From Hippophae tibetana (lineage: Eukaryota > Streptophyta > Magnoliopsida > Rosales > Elaeagnaceae): DNA of 64,000 nt. Made by a program: the position numbers and the translations under genes. The notes below the pieces were generated by a model. That model was not told the origin of the DNA. It saw only the letters and a list, made by a program, of their open reading frames with translations, and did no database searches. Below, one piece after another: positions 1 to 14,689 of the stretch. The stretch is from the NCBI GenBank assembly GCA_037013495.1, contig CM072805.1:40915169-40979168 (forward strand), read 5' to 3'. Numbering within the stretch: the stretch's first letter is position 1; the number at the start of each line of letters is the position of its first letter.

Positions 1-1327
1 ACTACAGTTGAAAAAAATACACTTATGATTTTAGTTATTTTTAATTTTTTTATTAGATAATTATCTCTTTAATTAAAAATTGTTGAAATTCATGATAAAA
101 TATTTATTATTAGTTTATTATTTTTATAATTTTTTATTTATAATAAAAAAAATATTTAAAATATTACTTAGATACTTATATCTCATCGAGAATTCATGAT
201 ATATCTTCACAGAGATTTTAAACGAAGATGATAATTAAATTTTAAATTATAAAAGTAAAGGGGAAGAGAATCTCAGATATTACCTCACACAAACAAAACA
301 AACACAGAACAAAAAAAACGTTGTTACATTCAAGATATTGATATCATAAAGTTTAAGTGATGACGTAGCTATTTATTTACAATCAAACAATTGTCAGCTT
401 TTTACAAACTAATGAGAAGTTCCGATTCTCCGCTGCGACTTTTAAATTGATATTATATCTACCACCAATATAACACAAAAAGAGAAACAAAGTGATTAAA
501 CAAATAGTCTTTATTGCTTAAAAATGGGCATTTGGTCATATCTTGGCACATAAAACCAAAGTGGTACATTATTTGAATCCACATGTGATACCCTGAGGCC
601 TTTTTAAAAAAAAAAATTCACCCTAATATCCTTTTAGATAAGGATGAGTGATGGAAGCTTGAAATTATTAGTATGACCTAAACAAACTCATGTTGAAGAC
701 TGTTATTAAATCAATATAAAGCTTCAAGTATTTTTCTTCGGAGTTTTTTCTAAACCAAACAAAAATTCAAATATTTTGTAAACACCACCAATTCGGTTCA
801 CAGAACCTGCCTATCAATGCATGAAAAAATTGTAAACTTCCAAAACATAAACACCTATTTTTCTAATAAAAATATTTCCTAAATAACTCATGGAAGTGAT
901 TTAACTTGGTGGACCAATGCATTGAAGAAAGGAGGCTCTTCGTTAAGAGAGAAAGATCAACTATGAGGTCTAAATTTGCTCAGATACCTTTGTGGTGTAT
1001 TGCAAAGAATATTAAGAATCCAATTTCAAATAATTGTTGACAATGGGCAAACAAAATTACCCAAAATAATGCTTTCCCTAAAATCACACAGGAGTGACGG
1101 AAATAAACTTTTCCTGCTGTCTAATATTCCTTATCCTATACATTCTTCAAGTAAGAACTGATGCAGAGTCTACCCGGGGGTGGGGGAAGTGTTCATATAG
1201 AAAGTGCTTAAACAGAGGGCTTTCTACTACTTGACCCAGAAGGGGTGAAAATAGTTATGTAACTTATAAGGTTACAATTGTTAATGAATGTGGTCAACAC
1301 TATCGAGCATGTTGATGCTGAGAACTC
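1..1327. other. AT-rich flank, no gene seen
   Basis: No coding segment, RNA gene or recognisable repeat is supported here. The part nearest 1327 is probably the 3' untranslated region and downstream flank of the minus-strand VMP1/KMS gene. The rest is AT-rich intergenic DNA. A 61-codon open frame near 976 starts with TTG and resembles nothing I know. Confidence 0.6.
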
Positions 1328-4300
1328 CTATCTTTTTGATGCAGTAGCTAGCTCTTTAGCCTTCTGTTGCTTCATATACCTCTGAGCAGTTGCATTCACT
1401 ATCTTTATGGAGAAATTCAAAAGCATGAACCACACAACTGTGTTCCAGAGTGAAGCAAATGAGAAATCCCACATTTTACCCTGGTAATTTATATGAGAAA
1501 AAGGATCACACAAGGTTCAGTAAGTGAAACCTATAAAGAAAACAATACAGTAATTGGAATATGAATACAAAACGAGTAAGAAGCTACGAGGCACAACATG
1601 ATAAGAAATAGTCCAGTTTTTAGTAAGGATGAGAAGAGTCACTAATCGGTCAAAACCCACGTGAACACCTTGTGTTACCTTTACATCTGAAGACAAAGGA
1701 GCAGATCTCGTGAGGTACTTTTCTTTCACTGCATTCAGTTTGGCAATGAGGTTTGGTAGCGCAGAAGAAAAACCGGGCACAAAACTGAGAATCCAGATCA
1801 ATTCATTTTCTATCCAATTAAGAAGTTGATTGTTGCAAATTGAGATAATAAAAACCGTCTGCAGAAGAGAAAAATAACCAAACAGAAAGGCAGAAAACAA
1901 TTTAAGTCGAAACCAGGGAAATTTTTAAGCAGAAATGAATAAGAACTTTACAATTCCCCTGAAGCAAGAGCCTAAACTGTGGAAATGGGATCTTTTTTTT
2001 TTTTTTTTTGCTTAGATGGCAAGTGATTTACAAACCTGTATATGAGTTTTAATAATTGCCTTTCCAATCAATGTAGCAAAAAAAAATTTCCAAAAGGGAA
2101 TGCCAAATTGCCCACACATAATGCCAGCAAGGTCAAACAGAGGATTTGGCACCTGAGAATATCGCATTAAGCAAGAATATTACATTAATAAAATAATGCC
2201 ATGAAGCAATAAAATATTGTTTAAGGCACATGAAGATAAGGTAAAAAAATAATCTCAAATTGTGATATAATCCAGCTATTTAATTGGTTTTATTTTTAAC
2301 TCTCCAAAAGAACATAAGTTTTTTAAATTATAAAAAAAAAAAAAACACTGTGCACCTCATTTTCGAATATGAGTAAAACATGTTTTTTACTTATTTAAAA
2401 AAAAACATATATGCACAGCTTGATGAGGGTTAAAAATGAAACTGAATGAGGTTCGGGTATGCAATTAAACCTAAACCAAAACAAATTACAAACATTTTCT
2501 TTTAACTTCAAGAATAAGAAAGTTCAGATATCAACATTGTGGACAGATTTAAATCCTTCGGACACATGAATAAGCATGCTCTAGTTTTGTTATTCCTACA
2601 ATAAAAAAGGCCATCTTTTAAAGTCCAGAGCAAACCTAGTAATTTATATCCAAATAAATGAAATTGCAAAAACAAAGTAGACGTTGCACTCTCAAGTCAC
2701 ATTTTAACGAAGATGAGTTCAACAGTTTCAGACAAAACTGCTGAAAAGAACAAATATAACATCCAAATACACAATGGAAGCAACTTTTTTCATTCTTCCT
2801 ACGTTAAAGTTTACAGGAATAGACGTACGCCAAATATCTTATAACAAAAATTTGTAGCCCAAATGCCACAGAATAATGAAGCAGAGAGGGGAAAAAACTA
2901 ACCGAAGCAAGCACTAGGATTGTCCAAAAGCTCATATGTTGTGAGTGGGACAGAAGCCAGTGCTTCAGTTTATTTAAGCAAGTAGCTAGAAATCCATTAT
3001 CCTCATTTGCGTCATCGAATTCTTGCATGTCTTCCAGAGTACTGCCTGAAATGCTTGCTTCATAAATATCATAAGTAAAACATTATGAAAAGTAACCCTA
3101 AACAATATGAAGAAAAATCAAAGATACGTGAAATATCCCATTATGCCAACCATATACATCTAAATTTCAGCTTCTAAGAAGAAGATGAACTCCAGGTTAC
3201 AAGAGAAAAATATGGAGCAGAGATCTGAGCCATGAACATACTCCAAGATATGCACACATGTATTTTCAATCATTTAAAGGTATATGGGACAAGGTATCTT
3301 AGAAAAAAGGGAAGGAATGAATTAGGTTAATCCTGGAAACAATCCGAGATATAAGTTACCTTGAGAAACAAGAGTCCCTATTTTTTTCCCACAGTTCAAT
3401 ATATGCATGCAAAATAAAAGAATAAAAAAAAATGATCATGATTCCTCAATGTTGATAAATATAAAAACAGCCACGTCCTCTCTTTCCACACATACACGCA
3501 ACCACACCAGTTAAGTCTTTATATGCAGTGAAAACAATCGACTCTACACTCTTAGATCTTGAAAAAGATTTATCATAGAAATACTCATTTTATTGAGAAC
3601 ATTAATCTGCAAGACTGCAATCAGTCACCATACCCGCCTTTGAAATAAAATAGGGAGGAAGCTCTCCAATTGCAGTCCCAACACCCCACAGAACAGCCTC
3701 CAACTGCACTTGTGGCAATATGCTGCTAAGGGGAACCCGCAAACCATGCAATGATTGAAACAATGGGGGCCCGAAGTCAGAGCAGTCTTTATCAAGCCAT
3801 GAAGGACCTCTTTTTAACTGTAGTGTATCATATGGAGCGCTTTTTAAATCAACACGACCACATTGCATTGCTTTTATGGTGAAGAACGCAATATGGGGAC
3901 CCAAATATAGGACAAAAGTGTGCAAACCAGATCCTGATGAATAGAAGTGGAACAAGATCATTATGTTCTTGCTTAGGAAAAAAAACAAAAAGAAGATTAC
4001 ATTAAAATTGCAGCACTAATATGTAAAGCGGATCAAAACAGTTGCTACCACATAAGATCTACCAACTACCAACTATAATTTTTGCTACATCAATCTACAA
4101 TTAGACAATGAACATTTGAAGAAATCTATTAGAAACTAGGCTCTCTCTGATCTAAAGTGCAGAGTCAAGAAAACAAAGAAATTTGTTCTCATCACCCAAA
4201 TGCATCTGTCTGTTTTGTTAATGAAACTATATGTATTTTGCACTTAAATATTTAACACATACCTAGACCAATTGAAGATGCAACTCCAAGGGCCACCCAC

Positions 4301-6884
4301 CATAATGCAAACCGAAAATACTCTAGAAGCTCATCAACATGCTGCAGAAAGCAATAATTAGCATTCAGTATAACCACAAATTAACCGGAAAGCTCTAATA
4401 AGTTAAGCTCACAATCACAATGGAGAAAGAAACATTGCCAAAGGCAGCAACAAAAAAGTGTGGATATCCTCACCACCGAATCTTGGGGTTTGTTTGTTTA
4501 TGCTTTTAGGACCTTGTAAAAGTACTTTTGATGGCAAAAAAAATGCTTCATAACCAAACAAGAAAAAAATTGTCAGAAGCATTTTCATGGCTGACAAAGC
4601 ACATTATGTGCTTGCTGACAAAAACACATCATATGTACTTCCTAAAACCCTTCTTTTCCTTGAAAGTACTTCTGTCTGAAATGACTTTTAACAAAAACAC
4701 AAGCCAACGGACCCTAGAGAGTTTAAGATCCCTCCCTTTCATTTCCCAACGTGAAAGACTGAATTGAGACTTGAGCTTTCAATTTAACCAATTAAGTCCT
4801 TGGACCTGCCATACCTTATTAATAAAGGAAACTGCTATACCTTATTAATAAAGGACGCTAATGGAATAATGTCTAGCTAGAACAAAAGATGAATTGGAAA
4901 TTGCAACTGTTTTTAAGGATAAAATTGGCAGTTCAAGCAAAGGATATGTAAATGGAGTGAGTTACCATTATAAAAAAGGTCCAAACACAAAAAACTATGC
5001 ATGTCAAATCACTTTCTCTCAGCAACTCAACAGTTTGTCACTGCCCTTAGTTTAAAGACTTTAGGACTAGTGAGTATCATTTTAAATAAAAATTCTGTTA
5101 TAAAAGGAGAAAACAGATATGTTTATACTTCATAATATCTGGAATAAGTAACAAGCTGCCATATATGAAATTACTTAACAGATTATAAGTAACACACCTC
5201 ATGAGCACCATCAATTACCACAAGCAGAATTCCAAGGGGCAATACAATAACTCCCAAAAGCATTAACCAGCCACCTTTAGACAGCAGATATAATATTGAC
5301 TGCTTTATATAAAGTGCTACAGCCAAAACAAAAAACTTCAATGTTTTGAAGGGTTGTGTTGCTAGTGTCAGATTTTCTAGATCCCGTGGGTGCTTTTCAT
5401 GGTATCCTGAAGAACAATATAATTAATCAGCTAATAGGTTTATAGAATTCAATAGAAATTCTTCACCTTTCCCAAAAGCTGGTCAGAGAGCACACATGAA
5501 AGTAAGTAGATAGCTATGTTACTTGGACATTTCATATTTCATGAAGTACCCATCCAAGCGATATGACATGGACATGGGGTATTTAGAGACTCCAATTTGG
5601 TGTAAATTTACAAAAAAAATTGAAAAATCACTTGTTTGACACCTGAATATGTATCTAAAAATTTACATCTATAGATGTCCTAAAAGAATCCGAGTAACAT
5701 AAATAGATAGAAAATTAATAGACAAAAAATTGAAAAATGTACAAAGAAACAAACAAAAGTTGATCACAAAACATGAAAGTTTCAGCAAATCGGGTCCTTT
5801 TTCCATGAAAAAAAGAAGAAATTCATCGATACTTTAACCTAAATTTGAAAAAGAAAAGTACCATAGTTTTTGTACGTCGCATGTTATGCACCTGCAGTTA
5901 TCTTATTCAATTTTATTTTAAACGGGGAAGCAAGGGTGTAGTGACTGCAACATGTTAGTCATCTCAAAACATGGATGGCCACTGACCAGCAATTAGAAAT
6001 TTTAGAAAAATATAAGTTTTTATTCTAAAATATACTCAAATTGAAGATGAATAAATAGAACAGTTTCAACTGTGGAGCTGAGGGGGTCTACTAAAAGCCT
6101 ACTTCGAAATCTTGTTTTTTGATTAACCATCAACAATTATCAATTAACAATTAACTTAAACGCTACAATATGATTGTCATTCAATAACAACAATTAAACA
6201 AAACAGCAAAAGAAACAAACTAACCAACTGAATTGTATACGATGCCAAAGAAGCAATGCCTCTTAAGACCCACAGAGATAGCAATTGTCAATGGTAGTCA
6301 CTAATCAGTAATCACAACAAAGCACCAAGTCTCTAAAGAACATATACCAAAGCTAAAGAATCAAACCTTATAAGAAGGGTTTGAAACGAAAGAAAAAATA
6401 GTATGTGAAACTCTGAAATGTATGCCAAACAAGATGAACTGAATATTTAGGCCATAAAACTTTGACTAAGATACTATTGGAACATTAAGAAGTTTACCCC
6501 ATAACAAGTATGTGTTACACAATTGAAAATTTTCTATTAGTATAACGACTGGTACGAACTAGAGACCTTTTTGTTTCCATAAAATGCCCATCCCATAATC
6601 TCTGATCAACCTCGTTTACGCATATGTAAATCAAAACTGGGGGGAAAAGGAAGAAGTTTTACAAACCTAAAAACAACAGCCCTGAGTTTTCATATAAGAC
6701 AAACACCAAAAAAAAAAAAAATCATGGAGCTGATTACCAACACCACTTCAAATAGTTACTGACAATGAAATACACGATTAAAAGAGAAATAAAAAATCCG
6801 GCTTCTCCAATTTGCGCTTACCATAAATAACATGAATTAAAAAAAAATAAAAAAAATATTCAAGTATTTGCCTGACGTCGACAT
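1328..6884 (-). CDS. KMS1: VMP1/KMS1-type endoplasmic reticulum membrane protein, eight exons
   Basis: Plant homologue of vacuole membrane protein 1 (Arabidopsis KMS1/KMS2), a multi-pass protein of the VTT/DedA (SNARE-associated) superfamily needed for early secretory-pathway integrity. Exons on the minus strand: 6884-6872, 5406-5198, 4341-4263, 3933-3634, 3057-2903, 2152-2036, 1858-1679, 1480-1328. They total 1206 nt with consistent phases, giving 401 residues, close to the family length. Diagnostic stretches are [14 protein letters not shown] (about residue 101), [25 protein letters not shown], and [17 protein letters not shown] (about residue 253), which is the VTT core. Several hydrophobic segments are visible. 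The start ATG at 6884 gives MSTSG and joins in frame to [12 protein letters not shown]. All introns are GT-AG except the first, which appears GC-AG. The frame is open and looks functional. KMS1 and KMS2 cannot be told apart here. Confidence 0.93.
4485..4715. mobile_element. MITE-like element in KMS1 intron 2
   Basis: About 230 bp beginning GGGGTTTGTTTGTTTATG and ending CAAGCCAACGGACCCT, whose reverse complement starts AGGGTCCGTTGGCTTG. The two ends form an imperfect terminal inverted repeat of the GGGTCCGTTTGG type seen in plant hAT-like MITEs. Related end pairs occur at 15737-15992 and 45446-45567. No clear target duplication was found, so the exact ends are uncertain. Confidence 0.45.
5407..6871 (-). 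other. Putative GC-AG first intron of the KMS1-like gene
   Basis: The 13-nt first coding exon ends ...CGTCAG and is followed by GCAAATAC, so the donor is CAG|GCAAAT, close to the known GC-donor consensus AG|GCAAGT. The acceptor is TTCTTCAG at 5407. The only nearby GT (within ACGTCAGG) would put the next exon into a frame that hits a stop within three codons. The GC donor is therefore the simplest solution, unless the real start lies in an unseen upstream exon. Confidence 0.6.
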
Positions 6885-9800
6885 GACAGTACGCTGTGAA
6901 GACGATGAATTAGTGGAAGAAGAAGAAGGTGGCCGTCTACGAGACCCTATTAGGCTCTCAAATAGTGCGATCACACGCTCTCTCTTTTATCCATAGAATG
7001 CACAAATTTACCCAAAAGCCTTCTTTTCAACAAAATGTAAGGAGTAAATAGAAAAATAAAATCGTTTCAAAAGTTTCGTCCGAATATTCCCTTGACAAAA
7101 ATTACAGATTCGGTGCTTCAGATCTAAGAAAGCGAAAGGAAACGAAGAAAAACAATCATCCTTCGATAGTTGCGTGGAGATGCCGGGGAGATTTATCGCT
7201 TTCTCTCTCGACACTGAGATGAAATTTCCTTCATAACGCCAACGAATTCGAAAATTATATAACCCCATAAATGCGAAAACAATAAAAATAACGATTTTTA
7301 AATGTATATCCATTACAGCAACTTGTATCAAATATATATATATATTTTTATTAAAAAATTTAAAACACAATTTTATAATAAATATCATTAGATTAAATTA
7401 TAAATATTTTTACTCATATAATATTAAATATCTTTTAATTAAATCTTATTTAATAATATTAAAGTATTGTTTTTGTTATGCACTTTAACAATATATTTTT
7501 ATAATTTTTCAAAATTTAATTGTATTACACAATTATTATATAATTTTTTTATTTTTTATCTACAATATACTTATATTTATTTGATATACTGTAAAGTATA
7601 TTTTTTTATATTCTAAATATAATGCCTATAATATTTTTAACATAAAAATATTTTTTTTTAAACGTTAAAAATAAAATAATATGAATAATTATACTATATA
7701 ATAACTTTGCAAGATAAGCTTATGATTAAAGATTCTATAACTCTTCCCACTAAATGTACAGGTAATAACATATAGAACATATTTTTACAACCTAGATTAA
7801 GTTAATGGGTTTGGGGCACGTGATCCTGTAATTTTACTTACTTCTGTAATTATTATTTTGTTTATTTAATCTTATAATTTTATATTTTGATTAAATACTA
7901 TAGTTTTTTAAAAATGATATTTTTATATTGATTAAATTGGATTTTTTTTTAAATAAATACTATTTTTTAAGGGCTTATATGTAATAAGAGAAGAGTAAGT
8001 TTAAATTTTCTTCACCAATGATAAGTCCCTTGTAAAAAAACATTATACTTTTAAAAAGCATAAAATTTCTTCATAATATTTGATAACTTTAGTGTGTCTT
8101 TGAATAAACCTAAAACTCGATAATATTATATCAATGATTTTATCTAATATAATAGTTTTTGGTAATAATTTAATTATGATTATTTTATTAATAGTACAAT
8201 GAAAAAGATTAATAAAGAGAAAAAAAGATATTTATTTGATGAAATGCACAAATACATAAAGGGTAAAAGGAGAAAGTGGTAGAATTTTTTTAATAAAAAA
8301 TAAAAACTCAATTTACCCATACAAAAATTTCAAATTTTTAAAGAGTTTGATTAATTTGATCCAAATATGAAATTACATGACTAAATAAAATTATTTTAAT
8401 AGTTACAAGACTAACGTGGCAATTCAATAAAATTATAAGACTAAAAAGATCCAAAATATTTAAGTTATCAGTGTGTACCTATGTAGGGATAATACGATAA
8501 TATTTAGATAAACTACACGTTGTTTTTGCATGATACATTCATAAGAGATGTGTTTGTCTTGTGAGTGTAATTTACATGTATGAATTACTTCAGGTGTGTT
8601 GTCTGTAGCGTATTGAGAATCTCATGAGGATTGGATGAGTTTATTCACGAAGTTTGATAGAGCACTCAAGATGGATGCACTTGAATTAAGTGCATCTTTT
8701 GGGTTTTGGTATGTATCATTGTGTTGTTCATGGGTCCAAAAAACTTTAGGATATCTTCACGATCAATCCCATGTTTGATGCATTTCTATATATAGATGTG
8801 TAATGTTTTGACACGGAAATTCAAATGGAGAGAATGTAAGTATTGTAGGCCTCTATGTTGTTATTGGCTTTATGTGTGTGAAACACATAGTTTTTTTTAT
8901 TTTACTTAGTATATCTATCTTTCTATGTGTAAGGTTGATTACTACAGATTAATACTTCACACAAGCATATAGTTAAGTACACTTTGTGTGCGAGCATATT
9001 TACATACACCATGGGATTAATTTTTGTAGTGTGCATGCTAGGTAGAGTTCTTACTTATGTTTTTGATTTGTTTTGAGTGCGGGTATTTATGGTAATTAGT
9101 CGACAATTTTTTGAAACAAAAAAAATGTGATTTTTAGCATCTTACACCAAGCTCACCACTACCATTGACAAGTGGTTGGAAAGGTGGCTAGCAAGTCGGC
9201 TTATGTGTTGGAAATTTTGAGTTCTATAAATTTCCCAATTTCTTCTTATTTGGTATCCAGAAAATGTAACAAAGTTCTATCAAATTGACATCTTATTTTT
9301 CTTGTTTTCGAATCACTAATACCTCAAATGTTGTTCAATATTAGTGACTTATAATTGTGTAAGAAAAATTGTACTTATGAGTAGTCAGTACCCGAGATGG
9401 TGTTTGTAAATAGGTTTTATATGAGTCGTGTGTCAATTGAGAGTTGCTTGGATGCAACTATTTATATATGAGAACCTCATTGTAAGAGTAAGCTAAGTTA
9501 AATGCATTGAATTCTCATATATCTTTTTATGTACAATACGAGATAGCTAGGTTGTTTCAGTTTAAGGGCAATCATCGAGATTAGGAATTGTGACACTTCT
9601 AATTATTGATCTATAGTTAACATCACACCACATTGGGTGGTGCAGGATTTAGAAGAGATCCAGGTTTGTGTATCGAATCCGGTTGTTGTGGAGGCAGCAA
9701 CTAAAAGCAACAATAGACAGTTAGGACAAAGATCTCAACTAATAGTGATAATATTGGTTTTATTTCTTTTAGAGTTGTAAATGTTATATTGATTAGTAAA

Positions 9801-10831
9801 TTATTTTTTGTTGAGTATTTTCCTTAAGCAACTTAAAGATGTTACCATATAGATAGTGTTTCTATATGAGTTTACCTTATTATATCTTGTGTTATGCATG
9901 CTTGAATGAATGGCTAGTATAATTAAAGCTTAAATAATGTATGTTCTTACATACTGAAATATAAACTCTAATTAGAAAACTTTTGATTTTTATCACCTGC
10001 TTTTTATTTACTGAATTCTATATATGTTGCCTCATTATAAAATAATAACCAAATCTCAATATTGAACGTATTTTAATTGAATAATGTTTGACATTGCACG
10101 AGTTTAAATGACTGTAATTTATTTTAAACGACATTCAATTAGACAGAGTTTAAAGTAAAGTATTATATCATATTTTTTTAATAGTAAAAATATATAAAAT
10201 AGATATAAAATATGTTGTTTTTATAGTTACGAATTTTAATAATACTATGTTAACTATTGGCCCAGAACTTTTAACAAATAAACCTTATATTACCTATATA
10301 TATATATATATATGTTGTTTTGTGGAAAAAGAAGCTATCAACTTCTAGAGCAAAAGAAATAGAAGTTGTTGAAGAGTATCCCTTTTGTGGTTGCTAGTAT
10401 AGAGGAAAAACATCATCACCTCTATCGACAATTTTATTAGAAGAGAAGTCATATATTTAATTAAATAGAAAGTTTGTTAATTTATTTTACTATACATTAC
10501 CAGTAAATTAGATAAAGTTATTTTCTCGCTATTTTTTGGGTTTTTAGTATATTTTGTGAAACTCTTTGAATATTAGTGTTTGTATCTATATTTAATTATT
10601 AGTGGATTTTTACTGGGTGCTTTGTCGTCACTGTAATAGACTTTTCACATTTCAAAGTTGAATCATTTAAATCCTTGTGTGACATTTATTTTTTTCACTG
10701 ATTATTATTTTATTGTTACCCATAATTATATATCTATGCAATCAAATTAGACTCAAACTTCGCTTTCGCTAATGCTAATTTATAACATATTATTTTTTCA
10801 AAAATTTATACGTACACAAATGTACTTTCTT

Positions 10832-10834
<3 letters not shown>

Positions 10835-10886
<52 letters not shown>

Positions 10887-10896
10887 AGAGAGAGAG
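10835..10896. repeat. (AT)24 microsatellite followed by (AG)n
   Basis: A perfect run of 24 AT dinucleotides (10835-10882) is followed by a short AAAGAGAGAGAGAG tract. Such compound dinucleotide tracts are usually length-polymorphic. Confidence 0.9.
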
Positions 10897-13015
10897 ATAG
10901 AAATTTTGAGCATTATTAATTTCAATTGAGATAGAAATTCAATTATTAATTTTTTAAAAATTTGAAATATTGATGATGCTTATGTCTTAAGTTTTTTTTA
11001 CAAAACAATAGAATATTAAATTTTATTTAATAAAACTAAAAAAAATGGAATTATCATCAATGTAGAATAAGGACACAAGTCCCAAAAAAATTTACAATTC
11101 AAAACCATTAATATAAAACTAATTAGATTCCAACAACAACCAAAAGCTAAATTTAAAGTGAGATAATCATACTAACCATATAAATCACCCTTTTAAGATA
11201 AACACATATAGTTGAAAAATTAAATTATTACGAAAAGTTCAAATCCTTTAAAATATTATGCAAATTGTGACCAAAAGTTTATATCTATCTTCCCATGAAC
11301 ATACCTATAAAAAAGTGCGTCAAATAAGTCATGAAAATAACCATAAGCATATTGATGAAAGGATAAAAAGTAGTTAAGATAGAACTAATTTTTTTGACAT
11401 CCTACCAATAAATATGATACAATTTTAACATGCTCTTCACACAAAGATTATAATATATCATTCCCAACACAACTTTATTCATAAGTAATTATTCTGCTAA
11501 CACATTATACAAGTACACCAAATAAAATGGTGTACCTTTAAAGAAAATGTAAACTTCCAAACAAAATTTATTCACATTATTCAACTTCCTATCATTCCTC
11601 CAAACCAAATCACAAGCCAATAAATAAGTAATTACATTCCTAACATTAAATATACCTTATTTTATATTTTCTTATTAATAAGTTCCAACAAAAGACAAAA
11701 AAAAATGGAAACTTAAAAAAAAAATCTTAAAATTTATAACAATAAAAATAATATCGGATTAACATTAAAATATCTTCAATTGAATGACATTTAACATTAA
11801 ACATGTCTAATATTTGTTGTTTAATTTGAACGGTATCCAATTGAATGATATTCAATATGAAATAATGTATAGATATTTTTAATAATAAATTATATGAGTT
11901 AGACACAAAAATATAATTTTGATACTTATAAATTTTAAAAGTATTATTTTTATTATTTTAAAGAAAAAAAGACGAGTTAAGTGTTAAAGTGTTTTTTTGT
12001 AAATTAAAGATGAAAATTGGATTTACAACTAATGTGAACACAAGAATTATTTATGGTTAGAATACTTTGAAAAATGACATAAAATTATAAAATAACATTT
12101 TAAATTTATATTAATAAAAATAACATCTAATTATATTAAATGAGAAAATTAAATTTAATATTAAATGAGTCTAAATTATCATAGTTTAACTTGAATAAAA
12201 TTTAATTTGATAGCATTTGATGTAAAATATTAGGTTGCATTTTTTTATTAGTATAAACATATGAGCTTAATATAATAAGTGATATTTTTATCGTTAAAAA
12301 ATAGTGTTATTTTTCTCAATATTATTTTGTATATTGTGTTTTCTTATTATTATAAATAAATAAATTGATTTGGTTAAAAATAATTAAAAAATTACAAAAA
12401 AGTAACACCTTAAAATTTATAACAAAAATAGTATTCTAATAACATTGAATTATTATAAATGGTTATATTTTAATTTGAACGACGTTTAATTAGATATTGT
12501 TAAAAATAAAAATAATGTGTCATAATTTTTTTAATAATGAAAATATATGAAATGAATATAAGTTGTACTATTTTTATAGTTATAAATTTTAATAGAATTA
12601 TTTAAAAAAAAATTGGGTTGAGGTATTTTCAAATCCTATAATTCATCAAATATACAATTTAGTCATTTATCTTCTTAAGGTGTGTGTTTTGATAAATAAT
12701 CTTTTTCTCAAGGTTAAATTAAGAATTTTGAAAAATAAAATACAAAATGTAATATTTTTTTTAAATATATATTAAAATTTTGATTTTAAAAAAATTAAAA
12801 ACAATTTAAATATATATAAAAAATAATATATAAAAATTATTTTTTTAAAACACAAAAATTTAGTTTTTTCATTCGAAATATAAATTGAATATGTTTTTTG
12901 TTTTATATTTTTATTTTTTTTTATTTTTAATCTTTGGGTATTTTTCAAAATTTCAAATTAATCATTAAAAAAAATATTATTTTGATTCAATTTGAAATTT
13001 TAAAGAATTAGAAGA

Positions 13016-13265
13016 GACAAAATGTATATCTTAAAAGATAGATAATTAAAGTTTACATTTTGATAAATTATGTTATCTTATAGGTGATTAAAGTGTACAT
13101 TTTGATAAATTATATTATCTTTTAAGCGACTAAAATATATATTTTGATGAATTACAATATTGTATGTGCATATCTTAAAAGATAAAAAATTAAAGTATAA
13201 TTTTTGATGAATTACATTACCGTATGTGCATATCTTAAAAGATAGAAAACTAAAGCGTAAGTTTT
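13016..13265. repeat. Degenerate tandem repeat, unit about 55-65 bp
   Basis: The motifs TATCTTAAAAGATA, ATTAAAGT and TTTTGATGAATTACA recur four to five times in the same order with drift (for example near 13027, 13080, 13125, 13163 and 13230). Each TATCTTAAAAGATA is itself a palindrome. This is an old minisatellite-like array with no coding content. Confidence 0.7.
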
Positions 13266-14689
13266 AAAAAAAATCAAAACTTGTAAAAGACCTTAAGCCA
13301 AAATGTTTCTTGGTCATTTAGTATCATAAACAATAAGAATAGGCAAAATCTCTTTTAAGGTTTTATGATTTGGTACATTTTATTTAAACAAACTAAAAGA
13401 TATTATATTAGATAGATTTATCGATATGTCATATAAAATAAAGAAAAATTTCATAAAAAATTTCTAGATTAAATATTTATGTAGTTTGATTTTATAGATT
13501 ATAATAATACTATTTGGTTTGTAAGTTTTGAAAAAATAGGCAACTTAATAAAAAATTATATTATTTTAATAAAAAATTATTAAAATAATATATTTTATCT
13601 TAATATTTTTTAAAATAATAAAAATAAATAATACTATTTTTAATTTAATATAAAAAATAACTCTACGATCACGAAGAAAAAAAGATATCAAAAACCTTAT
13701 ATTAATAAGGCATATATAATAACAAGCAACGAAAAGTCCTAGGACTTGACCTCAACTCCTGAGGTGCAAATGAATACGGCAGCCAAAGGTTAATAAGTTG
13801 GGTTTTAAGTAATATACACCATCAGTTTGTGCTTATTTAAGGGTACATCTAAATAACCCGATTGTAATGGGTGTTCATGACTATTAGAGATATCATTTTC
13901 AAAATTTCATTAACGAAATGTGATAACACAATACATAACCAATTAAAAGCTTTTATATATATGGTTGGTGTTGATCCCATTCAAAACATATATATAGTAT
14001 CTTTCTTATAATGATGAGTTGTGAAAATTGGATAGAATATGAAGTAATAAAGAAAACAAAAGATTTTATTAATGTTAATTAGACACTATTGAATCTTTGA
14101 AGTATATAAGCCATAATTCGTATACATTTATCCGTGGTTGACATGAAACGGTAGTATGTATGAAAGTAGTAGTTTGGCTGCACAAACCAATTAACCAATT
14201 AATAATAAAGAAAATACAATCGTGAATTTAAGTTTTTTTTATTTATAATATTTGTGTGTGAGAATAATTTAGGTTCATTGGGGTTTTGAATTTGAGAATG
14301 TGATTTGAGTTTAAAATATTTTTATTGGGAGATAGGGATATTTGGGTTATTTGAGAAAAAAAAATACTCTATGTTAAAAAATTAATATTAATCAAAACTA
14401 TGATTTTTATCTGTATAAAATTTTCTAGTGTCTTATTTTTTTTCTTTAGTTAAGGCCATTTGGTTTAAGTAATTAAAAATAAATAAAAATAAGAATATAA
14501 TATAATTGAATAGAAATAAAATAATATTATTATTATATTGTTTGATTTGATTATTAAAATTAAAAAAAATCAATATTACAGTGTTTTGTTTACAACTAAA
14601 ATGAAATATAAAATACTATATATTATTTTTATATTTTTATATTAAATAAATTTTAAATAATATCATTTAATTATTATTATTTTTTATAA

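Noticed and set aside
7008-7388. 126-codon minus-strand frame upstream of the KMS1-like gene
   Set aside because: No recognisable domain, AT-driven Ile/Phe-rich composition, and it lies in the promoter side of a well-defined gene.
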